Shown in pieces: positions 48,851-61,700 of a stretch of DNA of 64,000 bases (its first letter is position 1; every line of letters begins with the position of its first letter). The notes below the pieces were generated by a model that was given only the letters and a program-made list of their open reading frames with translations, ran no database searches and had not been told where the DNA came from. A program made the translations under genes and the position numbers. Where the stretch lies: the NCBI GenBank assembly GCA_013396655.1, contig WBMV01006488.1, positions 1 to 64,000 of the forward strand, in the 5' to 3' direction. Source of the stretch: Campylorhamphus procurvoides. Taxonomy: Eukaryota; Chordata; Aves; Passeriformes; Dendrocolaptidae.

Positions 48851-51800
48851 GAAGGAGCTACCTGCTGCCGCCGTAGCAGAAGACATCTTGTCACTGAAGC
48901 TACCTGGGATTTCTGCTGTATGTAACAAATGGAGGGAACATAAAGTTGCTGTGGGAGTGGCCCTTCTGCTGCTTGGATAGAACACAGCCAAGCCCAGGGA
49001 CTCAGCCTGCTGCACTCTGTGGGTGTGGGGGCTCCTGTGAAGCTTCAGTTTTGAGCAGCACTATCTTTTTCACAGTGACATTAGCCAGGGAAGGTCACAA
49101 ACTTTCCTTGCAGTGGTACCCAAGCAAAGCACCATTGTTGGTAAGCCTTCAACACAACACTGGGCAGGTGTCATAATTTTGTGTAGTGGTCTCTGAGACA
49201 AAGGCTGCCAAAGGCTCAGATAAGATCGCTACATTTCTTCTTATTCAGGGCTAAAGATATCTTCTTGTTGCTTTTATCCACAGAATATAAGATCTACTTA
49301 GCTATGTGCAGTGCTCTTTTTTGGAAAGAAACCGAATTGGCCTTTATGGTCATGTAGGACAGGAGGGGGAGAACAGGAAAAGTGTGCTATGTACCTCCCA
49401 TGGCTGCATATCCTCAGCCTATCCCAGGTGGTACCTGGATCCTTCACTTGCAAGAATAAAACTCTGGTAGACATTGGCAGCATCCAGTCTGCCAATGACC
49501 ACATTTGCAAAGACTCTCAGGGACTGTGTACTCTTCTCACTCAGGTTCTTCAACCCTCTTATGGTTTTATTATTGTTGTAATTTGCATATTTTAATTTTG
49601 TTCTAAATCATGACTGTGTATAGAATTGCTAGAAATCCAGGAATTATAGCATAATAACTGTTTCCTCTGTGTGTGTGTGTATGTGTCCATGTACGCATTT
49701 GTGTATAAATAAACTTCTAGTTCTGACATTCTAAGAAAGATTGTAACAGCATACTGGTCCAGATGGGATCATTATGAGCCCTGTATAAAATACATTTCCT
49801 TCCAGTTCTAGCATATATGTTGCATTTATTCCTCTTACAATAATGAATCATTAAGACAGTCCAAGAATTTGAGGTAATTGCTCCCCACTGCTATCTTGAA
49901 AAGAGACACTTTTATTTTCCCCCTTAGAATATATGAATCAGCTCAGTGATGTGAAAACAGATATTGATTTGACATCTTTTGCTTCAGACTAATTTAAGGT
50001 ACACAGCTGAAATATTTGACATAAGCAATACCCTATGTGGTACAATATTTACACTCAGGCAAAAAAAAAGAGCAAGTATAGAGCAGAACACAATGAAAAA
50101 TGTCTGACAGCTGATATTAATTAAATAACAGGTTCAGGGGATTATACCAAATTGAGGCAGACAGAAAACCTTTTCAAACTGTTGCTTCAGTGGAAATATT
50201 CAGTTCTGCTCAAGGGTGATCTGACTGAATGACACACTAATAACTTTTGCTGCTTTTGCCTGGTAGTGGAGGCCTCTGTGCTCTCCTAGCACCAAACCTA
50301 GGACTCATTCTCCTCTGTCCTTACTTTGAAGATTACAACCAGACTCTCAAAGTTAAAGTTCACAGGCATCCCTACTAAAGAAATGGCAACCTTGTCCCAC
50401 AGTATTTCTCATGTAATTAGTGCTTTGCCAGGAGTTCCCAACCTCTCCTTGGGCTGCCAACTCTCTTACCCCATCATCCATTCTCCAGGGAATAGCACTG
50501 ATCTCAGTGATTAGTTATTAATATTATTAAATATCAGTGGACTAACTTATTTTCTGTTCTATTTATGCATAATAGTGCACACAAAACTATGTGGAAAGAA
50601 GATATTTAAGAGATAACTAGGTTGGAAAGTTAAATATTTACTAAGGGATGCCAAAATGACAGTGTTTTGACCAGTCTGATTTAGCATATACATTGCAAAA
50701 TCATCTTCTCTAATTGCAAGATGACATACCCTGCTTCTGGCCGAGGTTCACCACCTTATCTAATACTGAGAGCCCAGCTCCTCTGAATCCTCACTGAAGC
50801 TGAAAGCAGATGAAGCTCCATTTTCTTATTTACATTGTTTTTGGAGGTGTCTAACAAGAAATTCAGGGAAGTGCCCTGGCAAAGCAGGGCAAACTCCCTG
50901 TCCTGGTCAAGTCTCATGTCTCTCATCTGATGGAGCTCCTACCTCTCCAATGGCTAGTCCAAACCCTGCTTCTTCCATACCATGTGAGGATCAGCAAAGT
51001 GGTTAATTGCTGACCGTAGCACCTCTGCCCAATGCCTGAGAGCCTGATTCCCCAGCCAGATGAAGCAATGCTCTGCCCCAGCCTTCCTGAAGGCTGCAGA
51101 GGGGGGCAGCTGCTTCTGAGGCAGCAGCTGGAGCTCTTAGCAGCTGCAGCATATGCAGCAAGCCTCTGGTGTGTAAGCTGCCCAGTCTGGACAGATTTTT
51201 ATGGAAACTGCAAAGACATTTTAAATAACCAAGGTCAGTCATCCCTTCCTTATCTCAGTCATGTTTGGCTCTGATCTTAGGCATCTTCTATGAAGATTCA
51301 CCAATTTCAAATGATTTCTTTTTTCCTGACTCTCTTCTCAAACAAATATAGCTGGTTTCACTGAAAAATTCTCCAACGATTGTAATGGACATCCATTGTG
51401 GAGTACTTTAACTACAATAATCTGTCTGGGAAAGCTGAAATGGTGAATATAAGCATAAGGCTGCATTGTGTTCTAGAGGAGGGTTAGTTACGTAATTAAG
51501 CACATGGTGTGCTAGTAGTCATGATGTCTTCTGGGGAGAGGAGCAGCAGTTGATATTGGGATATTGGGACTGCTGTATAAAGAGTAGTGATGCATTCTTT
51601 TCATTCACATAAGGGTTTTTCTAACACTTCATTAATTTATTAAACCCAAATAGCAAATCTTGGCTAAAATAATGGCAGTGATCCCAGAATAATTAACCAC
51701 AAATGGCAAACGCTGTTTAGTTTAAAAACACACACACAAAACAGGGTACCACTTATTGTGATGGTTACTGTCATCTCTGAATGTGTATGTTGACTTATTC

Positions 51801-53598
51801 ATGATTTTGGGGCATAGTTGATCAGTATATCTTCCTGCTATAATTAGTATTTATTTTCAGCAGCTGCTCAAAGTTGTTGTTTTTGTGATACTGAATAAAT
51901 TATTTTAGGTACAGGAAACATTAACAGTGAACCATCTGTTTTCGGATACATTAAGATCTCATTTAAAGATAATGTTGAATAATCACATTTTCATTTTGAA
52001 CTCTTAAAAGGAGAATTTAGTTTTTAAACTACTGAAGGCTCATATTAACGTGTTGCCTCCCCTCCACCCCCCACCTTATGGAATCAATAGTGTTTCTCTG
52101 TGAAAGAGAAGGATTCTGTCACTTTGATGTTTTTCAAACTTTCAACCTTCCCTAAATCATATGTATTCCTCCAGTCCCTGAAGTGTGATGTAATACACTT
52201 AGAAGGATTGTGATGGGCAGGGGCATGTTTTTTTGTCTCCTTAAAATCCTAACACTTTAAAAAAAAATTGGTAAAGCAGCTATAAAAATGAAATGCATAC
52301 TTTCAAGGGCCAGATGTTTCCCTTTATTAGGCTACAGGATAACCCTCAGGATTTGCTTCTCATTTATGGTCATTCTCTGACAGATGAAGCCAATGGGTGT
52401 CTCCATATTGGTGCAGGTGCGGCACAGGATGCAAAGCCTCTGAAAGCCATTCTGTGCAGATATTAGAGCCGGGAGATATTTATATAGCACGCGTGTCCTG
52501 TGCACAGAATGCCTGAGTGTATTGGTGATGTGTAAACTGATACCTCATAGGCTTTAAGGATTCCAGAAGGATGTGTGTGCTCTGTGATTCTGGAGGAAGC
52601 AAGTGGCCAGGGTATGGCAGAGTTGAAGGTAAAACAACCAGAAATCAGTCAAAGGTTACGATTTTGACCATGCAGATCATCATATGCTCCCTTTGTTGCC
52701 AGTACACAAAGCCAGTTCTGTAAGTTAATTTGTTTCTTTTAAAATATGTAGAGTGAACATGCCTTTGGAGGTCCACATCCCTTTTCTGTAACTGTGGAGG
52801 AAACCTAGGAAAGCCTGTTAAGGCTGGACAACTACTTTTTTGGTGATTGTAGCAGAATGAATGTTACCCAACAGAGAGTAACTCCACACCTCTCACCCAT
52901 GCAGCCTGACTACCTTATCTTGTTTGTTTCAACTTGCTCTTTCTACGTAGCTTTAAAAAAACCCAAAGAAACCCAACAACAAAACACATACTGATTTGAG
53001 CAGGCAGAGTACCTGTTACCTTGTACCTTTTGTAGAGGGGATGAGTACCTTCCATGTACAGTGCTCTCTGTATACTACTTTTCTGTATCCTCTTGTGTCT
53101 CTCATAATACATGGAAAGTTAGAACTGAAATATGATTTTTTTCTATTTACATCAATATCTACAGATATGTTAAGGTAGAGAGTGCTCCACAGCTATGATT
53201 ATCCATCTCTTCAGTATTTATGCTACAGTGAAAAGCAAAAGGTATCTCCATTTGATTGATGATAATGATGTCTGTAACAAATTTTTCCTTATGTTTTTGC
53301 TCAATAAGATATGTAGTTTTCAAATAAACTGTTTTCATACACAATTTTGAACCAGGGAGCTTATTCTTCTTTGAACTAAAGCTCTTATTTCATAGATACA
53401 AATATTTTTCAATAGTTGCTCCCTCTCAGTCTTTATTTAAATGGTTTTTCTGATTAAAGCTTCCACATGCAGCCTATGTGTGAAGCAAATGTACAGTTTT
53501 CATAGTATGAAGTAATAGGGGAGCCCTTGTTGTGCCCAACCTTCTATGTGCCTGCTGTCCTGGATGCATGAAGGTAATTTCACTGGCTTTGCTCTTTA
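48851..53598. other. Gene-poor intergenic stretch
   Basis: No known gene is recognised. A (TG)n tract lies at 49668-49680, a CA-rich run near 51728-51738 and a C-rich run at 52057-52075. A short patch with rare CpG sites (ACGCGTG near 52490) stands out slightly and could be a conserved noncoding element; that cannot be judged here. Confidence 0.4.
49668..49680. repeat. Short (TG)n microsatellite
   Basis: Six and a half TG units, then an interrupted TG/TA tail to about 49705. Confidence 0.85.
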
Positions 53599-53814
53599 AT
53601 GTTCGTCCCCAAAATCCTCTCCAGGGAACAGACTAGCTTTCTCAAAACAGCTAAGAAAAAATCTGAGACCCTGGCAATCTCAATAAAAATGGTATCTGGT
53701 GATGTGTCCTCCAACACAAGGATTACTCCAAGAACTGAAGAAACAGCTTTTCCTGCATTGACATCAGGGGAATCTCCAATGCACCAGTACCAGCTGAGCA
53801 TGATGACTACGTAG
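53599..53814 (+). CDS. Short frame open on both strands, unassigned
   Basis: An ATG frame of 71 codons (start MFVPKILSREQTSFLK, end SPMHQYQLSMMTT) overlaps a 73-codon minus-strand frame over the same bases. A fair acceptor lies at 53623-53624. I do not recognise either product. Opposite-strand overlap of this kind usually means low stop density rather than coding. Confidence 0.1.
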   Translation: MFVPKILSREQTSFLKTAKKKSETLAISIKMVSGDVSSNTRITPRTEETAFPALTSGESPMHQYQLSMMTT

Positions 53815-56603
53815 GGTACAACTATCTTTACTAAACTACCAATGAACGTGGTTAGAGGTAGCTGGTGAGCACTGAAGCAAACCTAGATAGTTCTCTCAAA
53901 TTATAGGCCTTATCTCCAAGAAGAAAGTGGAACAACGAATTAGAGCCCAGCAGATCACTTTCTGCAAAACAGCAGTCAGTCTAGAGGAAAGAGCTAAAAC
54001 CATACGAAGATTTTTTCGTTAAAATGCCAGTATACTCTTCATTAAACAGAACATTTTCAAACACAAAAGACTAAGTAATTTCTTGCTGGACATTTTTTAT
54101 TGCAAAATACTATAAAATCACAGTAATGCTCTGTGAATAAAGATGTTGCTATCAAGCCTCCATGTGTTAAGGAGAAAAAAAGTTGTTTATACTTTCCCCA
54201 CAACAACTCTTGAAAAAGCCTGTACCTTTCTGATCAGAAAGAGAGTGTGTTTTTAGTAAACGAAAAGTGTAATACATATATTTTAGCAAATTGATGTTGG
54301 AAATTACATAGATGCAAGCTTAAAACTTCCAAGATTTATTGAGCTAGTAATATAAATAAAGACAATATTTTGGCCACTGAATGCAGACATGAAGGAAACT
54401 ACATTAAGGCATAGTGATTTAATCAGGACAGGAAACCTCAGTATGCAACCCAGTGTACCCAGACATACTGTCTTTATAAACAAACTTACCCATCTTTTGG
54501 TTATAGATTGGTCAACACTCCAATCAAAAGTAATCTATAAAATCATAAAATATTTCTAACATATACACATGCAAATCCAAAACCGAAAGTGGTTATTAAA
54601 AGATGCCTTCATATGAAAGCATGTTGGAAAAGCCTCATAGCTTTTGGTGTCTCTTCAATCTTTGCTTGTCTTATTTTTCTCCCACTGTTGTATTTTAAAT
54701 GCCAGGTTTTCCATGAGATTTTTCAAGAAGTAGGGTAATTTTCCTAATGTTGTTATTTCCTTACTGAATTCTATTTTTACACCCAAACTTTTCCTTTAAA
54801 TGGAAAAAGTCTTTGTCTTTGCAGGAGGGTTAATTACACTTAATATTCTCTCTCTTGCACTTAGAATTTATAATGCTGAGGAAGAAAAGGTCTTATTTTT
54901 GAAATTGAAGATACTTATAACCATTATTTTCCCCAGCTGAACATTATTTTGGAACAGAAAAGGACAAATGTTTTCCAGACATATAATAACTATAATATGT
55001 TGCCAAAGCTTGGTAAATATTTTTTTGTTTATTTGGGGTTTGTCTGTTTGTTTTTTAACTAATGATCTCACCATTAACTGTTGTCTTTTCAGTGGCTCTC
55101 ATCACCTCTAAGTATGTTCTCCAGCTGTGTCAGCTCTTACTATATCACTATGCCTGTTTTTTCCATTTTGCAACCCCCATTAGGGGCAGCTGGAAAGTAC
55201 ATCCTGCAAAAGATGCCCAACAGCTCTAAGATTTTCAGGATCAGTTAACTGTTTGTTAATCAAATTCAAATTTGCAGAATAGTTTCTTGTAATTAGGATC
55301 CCTGAAAGGAATCTCCCTGTATTTAGAGGCCCCAGGTTTGCCTGAAGTAGGAGAGGTCACTCCCTAATTGTTTTGGGATTTAAGCATCTATCAGTAGTAT
55401 TGCCCAAAATGGATTGGTAAGCAAGACGAATTTTCACAACGACCTACTGCTCATTTGGTGCGGTTCAGTGCTCTGTAGTGTAATGAGCTCATGTCTTGGG
55501 AGCAGCATTTTTGTTCTTCCTTCTCTGCTATGCTGATTCTCCTTAGGTTATGATTCTTAGCATGATTTTATAAAAAACAATCCTTTGTCCTGGTTTTCTA
55601 CTACACATAAACTTTGAAGAAACTTCTAAAGTGCTGATTAGCCTTTCTCATTGTTTTCGAACTTCTAGCGTGATGTCAGAATTTTCTAATTGTGTGTAAA
55701 GCCTATTTAGGAAATGTTGAACTGGGGTCAGGAGGAATGGCAAATATTTAGCACCAGAGAAAAATGGCACATTTTATAGACACTGAACAAAGATTGGTGG
55801 TCTAGGTACTCAAGAAAAAAGTACCCAAACCTCTTTAAATGATTTATCAGAACATTGAAAATTCAGGTGACTTGCCCAAGGCCATAAAGAAATATCAGGG
55901 ATAGGTCCTAAGCCATTTCAAAACTGGACACTGTTCTGTAGAAATGGGAGTATTCCTCCTTTTCCATGAGCCATGCAGGGGAGTTTGCCTCACAATTTGG
56001 AGTTCTACAGCCTCAAAAAAGTGCCTGAGCAGGCATAAGATCCAAACTTATATGCCTGACATGATTCTTCTTAATCCTCAAGCTAGCAGATAGTTTGTAC
56101 TTCTCTCTTCTTTCAAAGAATACTTCTCTTCCAAAGAATGCTGTATTCAAAAAGATTTTTAAAAAAAAAAAATTAGGATAAATTTTGAGCTTCTGCGTTT
56201 CATATCTAAGCCCTGACCTTCCCTTGGGCTTAACGCTTCTTACCTTCCTCTCAGAAATCCAAGGACATCTGGTCTACTTGGAAGAGGAGTGCAAAATTTT
56301 TGTTCAAAGAATGAATGACAAACTTCCATGTCGGTGCATGCATACGTGTGTGTTGAGAGTCCTTGTACCATATTGCGGCTAAGGGGCTGCTCTAGAAGTA
56401 CAGAGCTTTGCAGTTTCTGAAGGCTATAATTTGGTGGTTTGGATAGGACTGTCCTAAGGACCACGCTGTCACACTTGGGAGTTGCCCCTTGGTTGATTTT
56501 TCTGTTGCTGTGCCAAATGCCATCAAGGGGAAGCCCTTTTGTGTGAGAAAGGTTCACTACAACCAATAAAATGTGCAAGACTCTGCTCATACCAAGTGGC
56601 CTA

Positions 56604-56621
56604 TTTTTTTTTTTTTTTTTT
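56604..56621. repeat. Poly(T) run of 18
   Basis: The longest homopolymer in the window. No retrocopy body is recognised on either side, so it is most likely a simple repeat. Confidence 0.9.
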
Positions 56622-57501
56622 GCAATAGCCTCATGGACTACTTCTTTGAAATTACTGTTTGTGATGAGTAATTTTGGTTAATGTTGGGCTTAAATTCATA
56701 TGTTAAAAATAACATTTTCCTCCATAATGTTTAAGTCTATAATCTCTGTCATGATAAAGACACTGCCTAGGGCTTATGAGAGTATAATGGCATTGTACCC
56801 TCATATAAAGAAATTTTAGGTAGAGATGGAGGACGCAAACTTTTAAGAATGCCAGCAAATTGTGGGCTGGGCATCTGATTTTGTAATTCTATTTGGAATA
56901 ATTACTTCCCTTCAGAGATTTTAAATTGTGACAATAGTTTTATATCTAATCAATCAAGGCTGAATTTGATCCCTTCTTTTGAGGATAAATAGGAGATTCA
57001 TAAGTTAAACATCCTTCTTTCATACATTGGGGACCTTCAAACAAATAAAGAGGCACTAGGAACAATTTATATGTTTCCAGGATGTAAATTCTAATGAGTC
57101 CAGAAGGAAGTGATGGCTGTTATGAATTGCTTATGACAGCATTTGAGTGATGATATAAGGGGTTCATCTTACACACTTCATGGGAAATGCTTGCAAGATG
57201 CCTTACTATTCTTTACAAAGGAGACCTGAAGATGGATCAAAACAACATTTTTTGCTTCTTCTGCTGAATTTTAAATATTCAAATTTTAAATATTTTTGCT
57301 TATTTGTTTCTAATTGTACAACTATTAAGATTGATCAGATTAATTTTAAATAAAAAGAAATAAAAAAATAGGATTTGATTTGTATTATCCCCATTTTTTA
57401 GGGAAGTTTCAGCTAGAAATTGTTCTCACCAAGGTTCTGCTTCTATCTAGTGATATATTAGTAGTAGCAGGAGAAAACCCTGCTTTCTGTTTTTGGTTTT
57501 T

Positions 57502-57520
57502 GTTTGTTTGTTTGTTTGTT
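57502..57520. repeat. (GTTT)n tetranucleotide repeat
   Basis: Nearly five GTTT units, followed by more T and then AAG. It provides the pyrimidine tract for the putative acceptor at 57527-57528. Confidence 0.85.
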
Positions 57521-57528
57521 TTTTTAAG

Positions 57529-57638
57529 CAGCAACCACAAAATGTATTAAAATCTGATCTGGCTGATAGTACATCTTTCCTTAAAGAAAACAGCAAAGAT
57601 GAAGATAGGAACATGGTTCTCAAAATTGAACCAGAGAG
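57529..57638 (+). CDS. Candidate internal exon of an unrecognised gene
   Basis: A T/GTTT-rich tract ends in AAG, and then 110 bases are open in only one frame: 36 codons plus two bases. They begin QQPQNVLKSDLADSTSFLK and end MVLKIEPE. A strong donor (GAGAG|GTGAGC) follows. The other two frames each hit a stop within about ten codons. The two leftover bases (AG) join with the first base of the next candidate exon (C) to make a Ser codon in the frame that stays open. The polar, charged product could be a disordered tail. I do not know the gene; no start exon was found. Confidence 0.3.
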
Positions 57639-58374
57639 GTGAGCTTTGTTATTAAAAAAAAAAAAAAGGAAAAAGTGTGGAAGATGGCTAAACTTATTTT
57701 TTCCCTGAGCCACCAAAATGTGGGGCTGAGTGGTCAGAATTTCTCATTTTATTTCTCTCATCCCTATAATGAGGAAATATGAATGATGGCAGTCAGTAAA
57801 AGTGTTCTATCATGTTTGTCTCCAGTAAGATAGATGAAGGGTAATTGGGTCTGGATTGTTAGGGTAGCACTTGGGATCCAGCATCCATTTTTGAGCCAAC
57901 TCTGAGGACATATGAGGAAGAACCTGACTGAGGTGTTTCTTTCCAGTCTGGAGGCAAAGGGCAGAAGGTTTGTCTGAAGAAAGGTCGTGGTGGTGGCATT
58001 AAGAATTCAATTCAACATGAAAGTAAGGTGCAAAGCAGGGCTTCAGGATGCCTGTGAGTGCAAGGAGGAGTGGAGGGAAGCAGTGTGAATAAGTAGGTGT
58101 TGGAGGTGACCATGGGAGCCAGAGTGAGAAGCTGAGGAAGACAAAAGGGGGAAGATGGTGAGGAGAATCAGAAATGGAAAGACCTGCCTGGGGAGAGAGT
58201 GGAGGGCTGGGACTTTGGGGACACTGTGCCCTAAAGACATAAAGGCTTCTGGTGGTGAAAGTTACAACTATGAAAGCCCTGTAGAGAGACATAAGGCCTT
58301 CCCTGCTTACCACCAAGGCCATCTTAGGGCAAGAAAGACAGAGTGATGTCCCTCACTCTTTTTTTTTCTGGTAG

Positions 58375-58525
58375 CTCTGTTATTCAAGCAGAGGCAAGGC
58401 AGCAGCCTGCGGAAATGATAAACCTACAGTCTAACCACGCCCTTGAAACAGTTGCGATTTTGAAACCAATGTCTAAGACAGGGTTTGTGTGCTCCAGCTT
58501 GGAATGTGAAAATAAATATTTATAA
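58375..58525 (+). CDS. Candidate terminal exon of an unrecognised gene
   Basis: A strong acceptor (eight T, then ctggtAG) lies 736 bases after the donor of the exon at 57529-57638. Joined in phase, the frame continues for 50 codons, SVIQAEARQQPAEMINLQSN through ALETVAILKPMSKTGF to LECENKYL, and stops at TAA 58523-58525. AATAAA signals follow at 58681 and 58745. The combined product from the two exons is 87 residues. No domain or family is recognised, and nothing similar is known to me next to GPBP1 in mammals. It may be a bird-specific gene, the tail of a gene whose 5' exons I cannot see, or chance. Confidence 0.3.
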
Positions 58526-58680
58526 ATGAATTTCCATTAGAACAGAGAAGAGCCAGGAGGCTGAATGTTTTGGATGCTGAGCTGGCAAACAGCTTGTTAA
58601 TTTGCAGTGCTTGTCATGTGATTTTTCCTAATAGACCATGTTTCTTGAAAACTGATTTCATCATCTCCACCCTTCAGTAG

Positions 58681-58750
58681 AATAAACTTAGAAGATAACT
58701 GGAAAAATGCAGATGTGATGGGTTGCTCACAGCTCTGATTTTGTAATAAA
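58681..58750 (+). terminator. Two AATAAA signals after the candidate terminal exon
   Basis: AATAAA at 58681-58686 and 58745-58750, 156 and 220 bases after the candidate stop. They are compatible with a 3' end, but AATAAA is common in A+T-rich DNA. Confidence 0.3.
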
Positions 58751-61700
58751 GAGTTTGTATTATTATTTACAAAATAACTGATTCATTTCGAGATGTTTCT
58801 CTTTTGGAATATGATGCACTATATGTTCAGTGACTCAGTTTCTATAATTTCCATTGCATTGCCTCAGATATTTTATTTGGTTTATTAAAATCTTGAATTC
58901 TGCTTCTACTACTTTTTTTTTTAATTGCTTGTCTACATAAAATATTCAAAGTAGTGCTTTGCAGGCAGCTGTAAGCCAAGTTGCTGATAGTAAGGATTTG
59001 ACCATAAGCCACCATCCTCAGGATTTTCAGTCAGGGTGACTGATCTCTTTTATGTGTTTAAAACTTTACTGATCCAGCTGCCACTGCAGTCAGCAGGAGG
59101 CTTTTCCAAAGACAGTAACACAGGGCCCACCTCCATCTTTATGTCATGGTTTTCATAATGTAGGACTTTACCCCTCAAACCAGAAACAAGCGGAGCACTT
59201 TGATTTTGATGGATCAAAACCATAATGAGAAGGGCTGTTGATTTTTTGACTGTTCTGCTTGATACAGCTTTTGTCTGAGACTATCAACTTGTAGTCTTCA
59301 TTTGATATAACTTTTCTTCATAGCAGGAGCTTGGGTTTTGTATGTGTGTGGTCGTGACAGGGTTGTGTTGCGGCTTAGGCAGAACCCATCATACATCCCA
59401 GTTCTTCAGGAGCCAGGAGAGAATTTCTCTTGTCTCTTCCCTCCCTTCCCGTTGCCAGGCATTCATCCTGAAATGAGCAGAGAACTAGTTTTCTAATAAA
59501 TATATCAGTCACTTGGTATTTAGGGCAACAAACACATAAACACCCCCCTCCCTCTTCAAAGGATGATTTTCAATCAATACAAAATAATTGCAGTTCATTT
59601 TTTAAAGGGTGATTTTACATGCTCAGATTGCAACATTTTGCCCAAGAAAGGAATATTATATGTTCTTCCTGGCCAGAAGACTTAAAGTACAAAATGTTGC
59701 TGTTTTATTAAATGTACTACTGGCAAATTTTTGGCCAATATAATTTTTCTTATTTAGTTAATCATTCCTAAATTTAATGATGATATTTAAATGTCAGTAC
59801 TGTATATTTCATTGGAAAATTCTCTCTGTTTATTCTGTCTGGTTAGACTCATAGGCATTGGAGGCAGAAACACGCTGCTATCTCATTTTTTGTCCCTGTT
59901 GCCCAAGGCAACTGCAGGAAGAGATAATGTCCCATTGGCATTAACTTTTATGCTCTGACATTCTGCTCCCAGCCGGCGTGGGAGAGTTAATTATGGTGAA
60001 CATATGGATGTACAAGGAGGTAGGATTTCTCTGTCAAAGCCAAGCATCAAATGGGATTGGAAAAGATTTTGAGCATGGGGATTGGAAGCTATACATCCTG
60101 TTTTCACTCTTGGCCCATCACAAGCAAATCCCTGAGGGAAGTGGGCTCAAAAAATACCCTGTGGCCTGTGTGATGGCACCTGCTGTTGAAGCTTAAGAGC
60201 ATATTGTCTTCCCTGCCCCACTGTAGGATATTATTGCAGAGGCTGTGAAGTGGGGCATGCATGCTGCACTCCAGACAGCAGTCAGAGTGGAGTTCAAGAT
60301 ACTGCACAGTAGTTACCCAGGGCAGGAGTAGTTTGGATCTCTCTGATAGCACCTCTCTCCCTCTCCCTACTGCTAGAGTAGTAAACTTGGGAAGTGGGCT
60401 GCAGATCTCCTATGGGTGGGTGGTATCTAAAATGGTACGGGAAGAAATATGGCATAATGCATGCTCTGAAGGACCTGAGGGGGAAGCAGTGGGTTAGGAA
60501 TTGGACGGTGTGATGATATCTTTTGCCAGCAGTCATGAGTCACCAAATGCAAGAATGAAGTTTGCTCTGTGCCATCTATGTGGCTCTCTGGGTAATTGTG
60601 TCCCAACAGACCACATGGTGCTTAAGGACAGCATTTGTTAAAATTTTGTTTTCTTAAGCGTGTTTATACACAGTGTCATATTTTAAAAACTGGTTTGTTT
60701 AACAGTGGTTTGAGCACAACAATTTAGCATATGACTTTGAAGCTAGGAACATCACATGAAGCATTAGGCTCTGAGTTCACTTGGGCCCTTTCTCCACCGC
60801 CCACCACACTCAAAGCTCTGAGGCTCTTTCATTATAATCCCTTGTTAAAGCAGCTCCATTCAGCTGTTTGAAGTCTTGGACTGAATTCTGCTATATAAAC
60901 TTTCTAGCCTGGGGCAAGCTTTTTCTTCTTCAAAAGGAAGAATAAGATTTGTAGCATTTTAGTGGGCTGTGATTTTTTCTGGTGAAATTTGATGTCAGTG
61001 AGACTGTACTGAGCCTTTCTCTGTCATAAAGATGCCAGAAAAGTGATACCTATGGTGGCTTTCAAATTGTCATAAAAATAAAAAAATTAATATAATAAAA
61101 TAAAAAAATGTTCTATTTACTGCTTAAATACAAATTTAACTACCAGAAAGTTTGGCTGATTTCTGGGTGTAATTGTGAATGAGGGTGGAAACAGACTAGA
61201 TAAATATATATAGTGTAAATAGGGGCATATAGTCCATACAGGAGGTAATGTTGTTTCTTAGAAATCTCCAAGCAGAATACAATGACAGTAGAAGTTGTAA
61301 TTTGCCTTTGTCTCTCTGTGCAGCATATAACTCTTCAGCAATTTGTTCCTGTTACAGCACAGCTTCTTCAGTATATATATATTACTAGTCTTTGGGATGT
61401 AAGGGTGGTGGTGGTGGGGCCCTGTCTTTGGTTGTTCCCACACAGAGGGCTGGAGACAAGAGGTCTGTGCAACTTGCTCCCTTTGACCCCCATATCTACC
61501 CTCACCTTGGCAGTAGAAAGTATGACAAGCTTGTAGTTTTATGGGGCTGCTGCATGGGCTGGTCTCAACAGATTAAGTGGCTGGTGGCTCCTCTTGGTGT
61601 TATCATGCACTTTGTCCAGTCCCTCTGGAGAGAGAGCATGAGTGTCCCCTCTGCAAGGCTGTTCCTTATGTGTGCACCCCAGGTAGGGCCTTTAGACCTG

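Larger units (their letters stand above)
53815..57528. other. Intergenic, or possible intron upstream of the candidate exon pair
   Basis: A+T-rich. A T18 run lies at 56604-56621, two copies of a 13-base AATTTTAAATATT unit at 57267-57294, and a GTTT repeat at 57502-57520 that forms part of the polypyrimidine tract before 57529. No gene is recognised. Confidence 0.4.

Noticed and set aside
56604..56621. Poly(T) as the tail of a reverse-strand processed pseudogene
   Set aside because: The sequence beyond it shows no coding or gene-like similarity and no target-site duplication was seen.
57267..57294. Two copies of a 13-base A/T unit as a regulatory repeat
   Set aside because: Low-complexity A/T sequence; the repetition is easily explained by composition and slippage.
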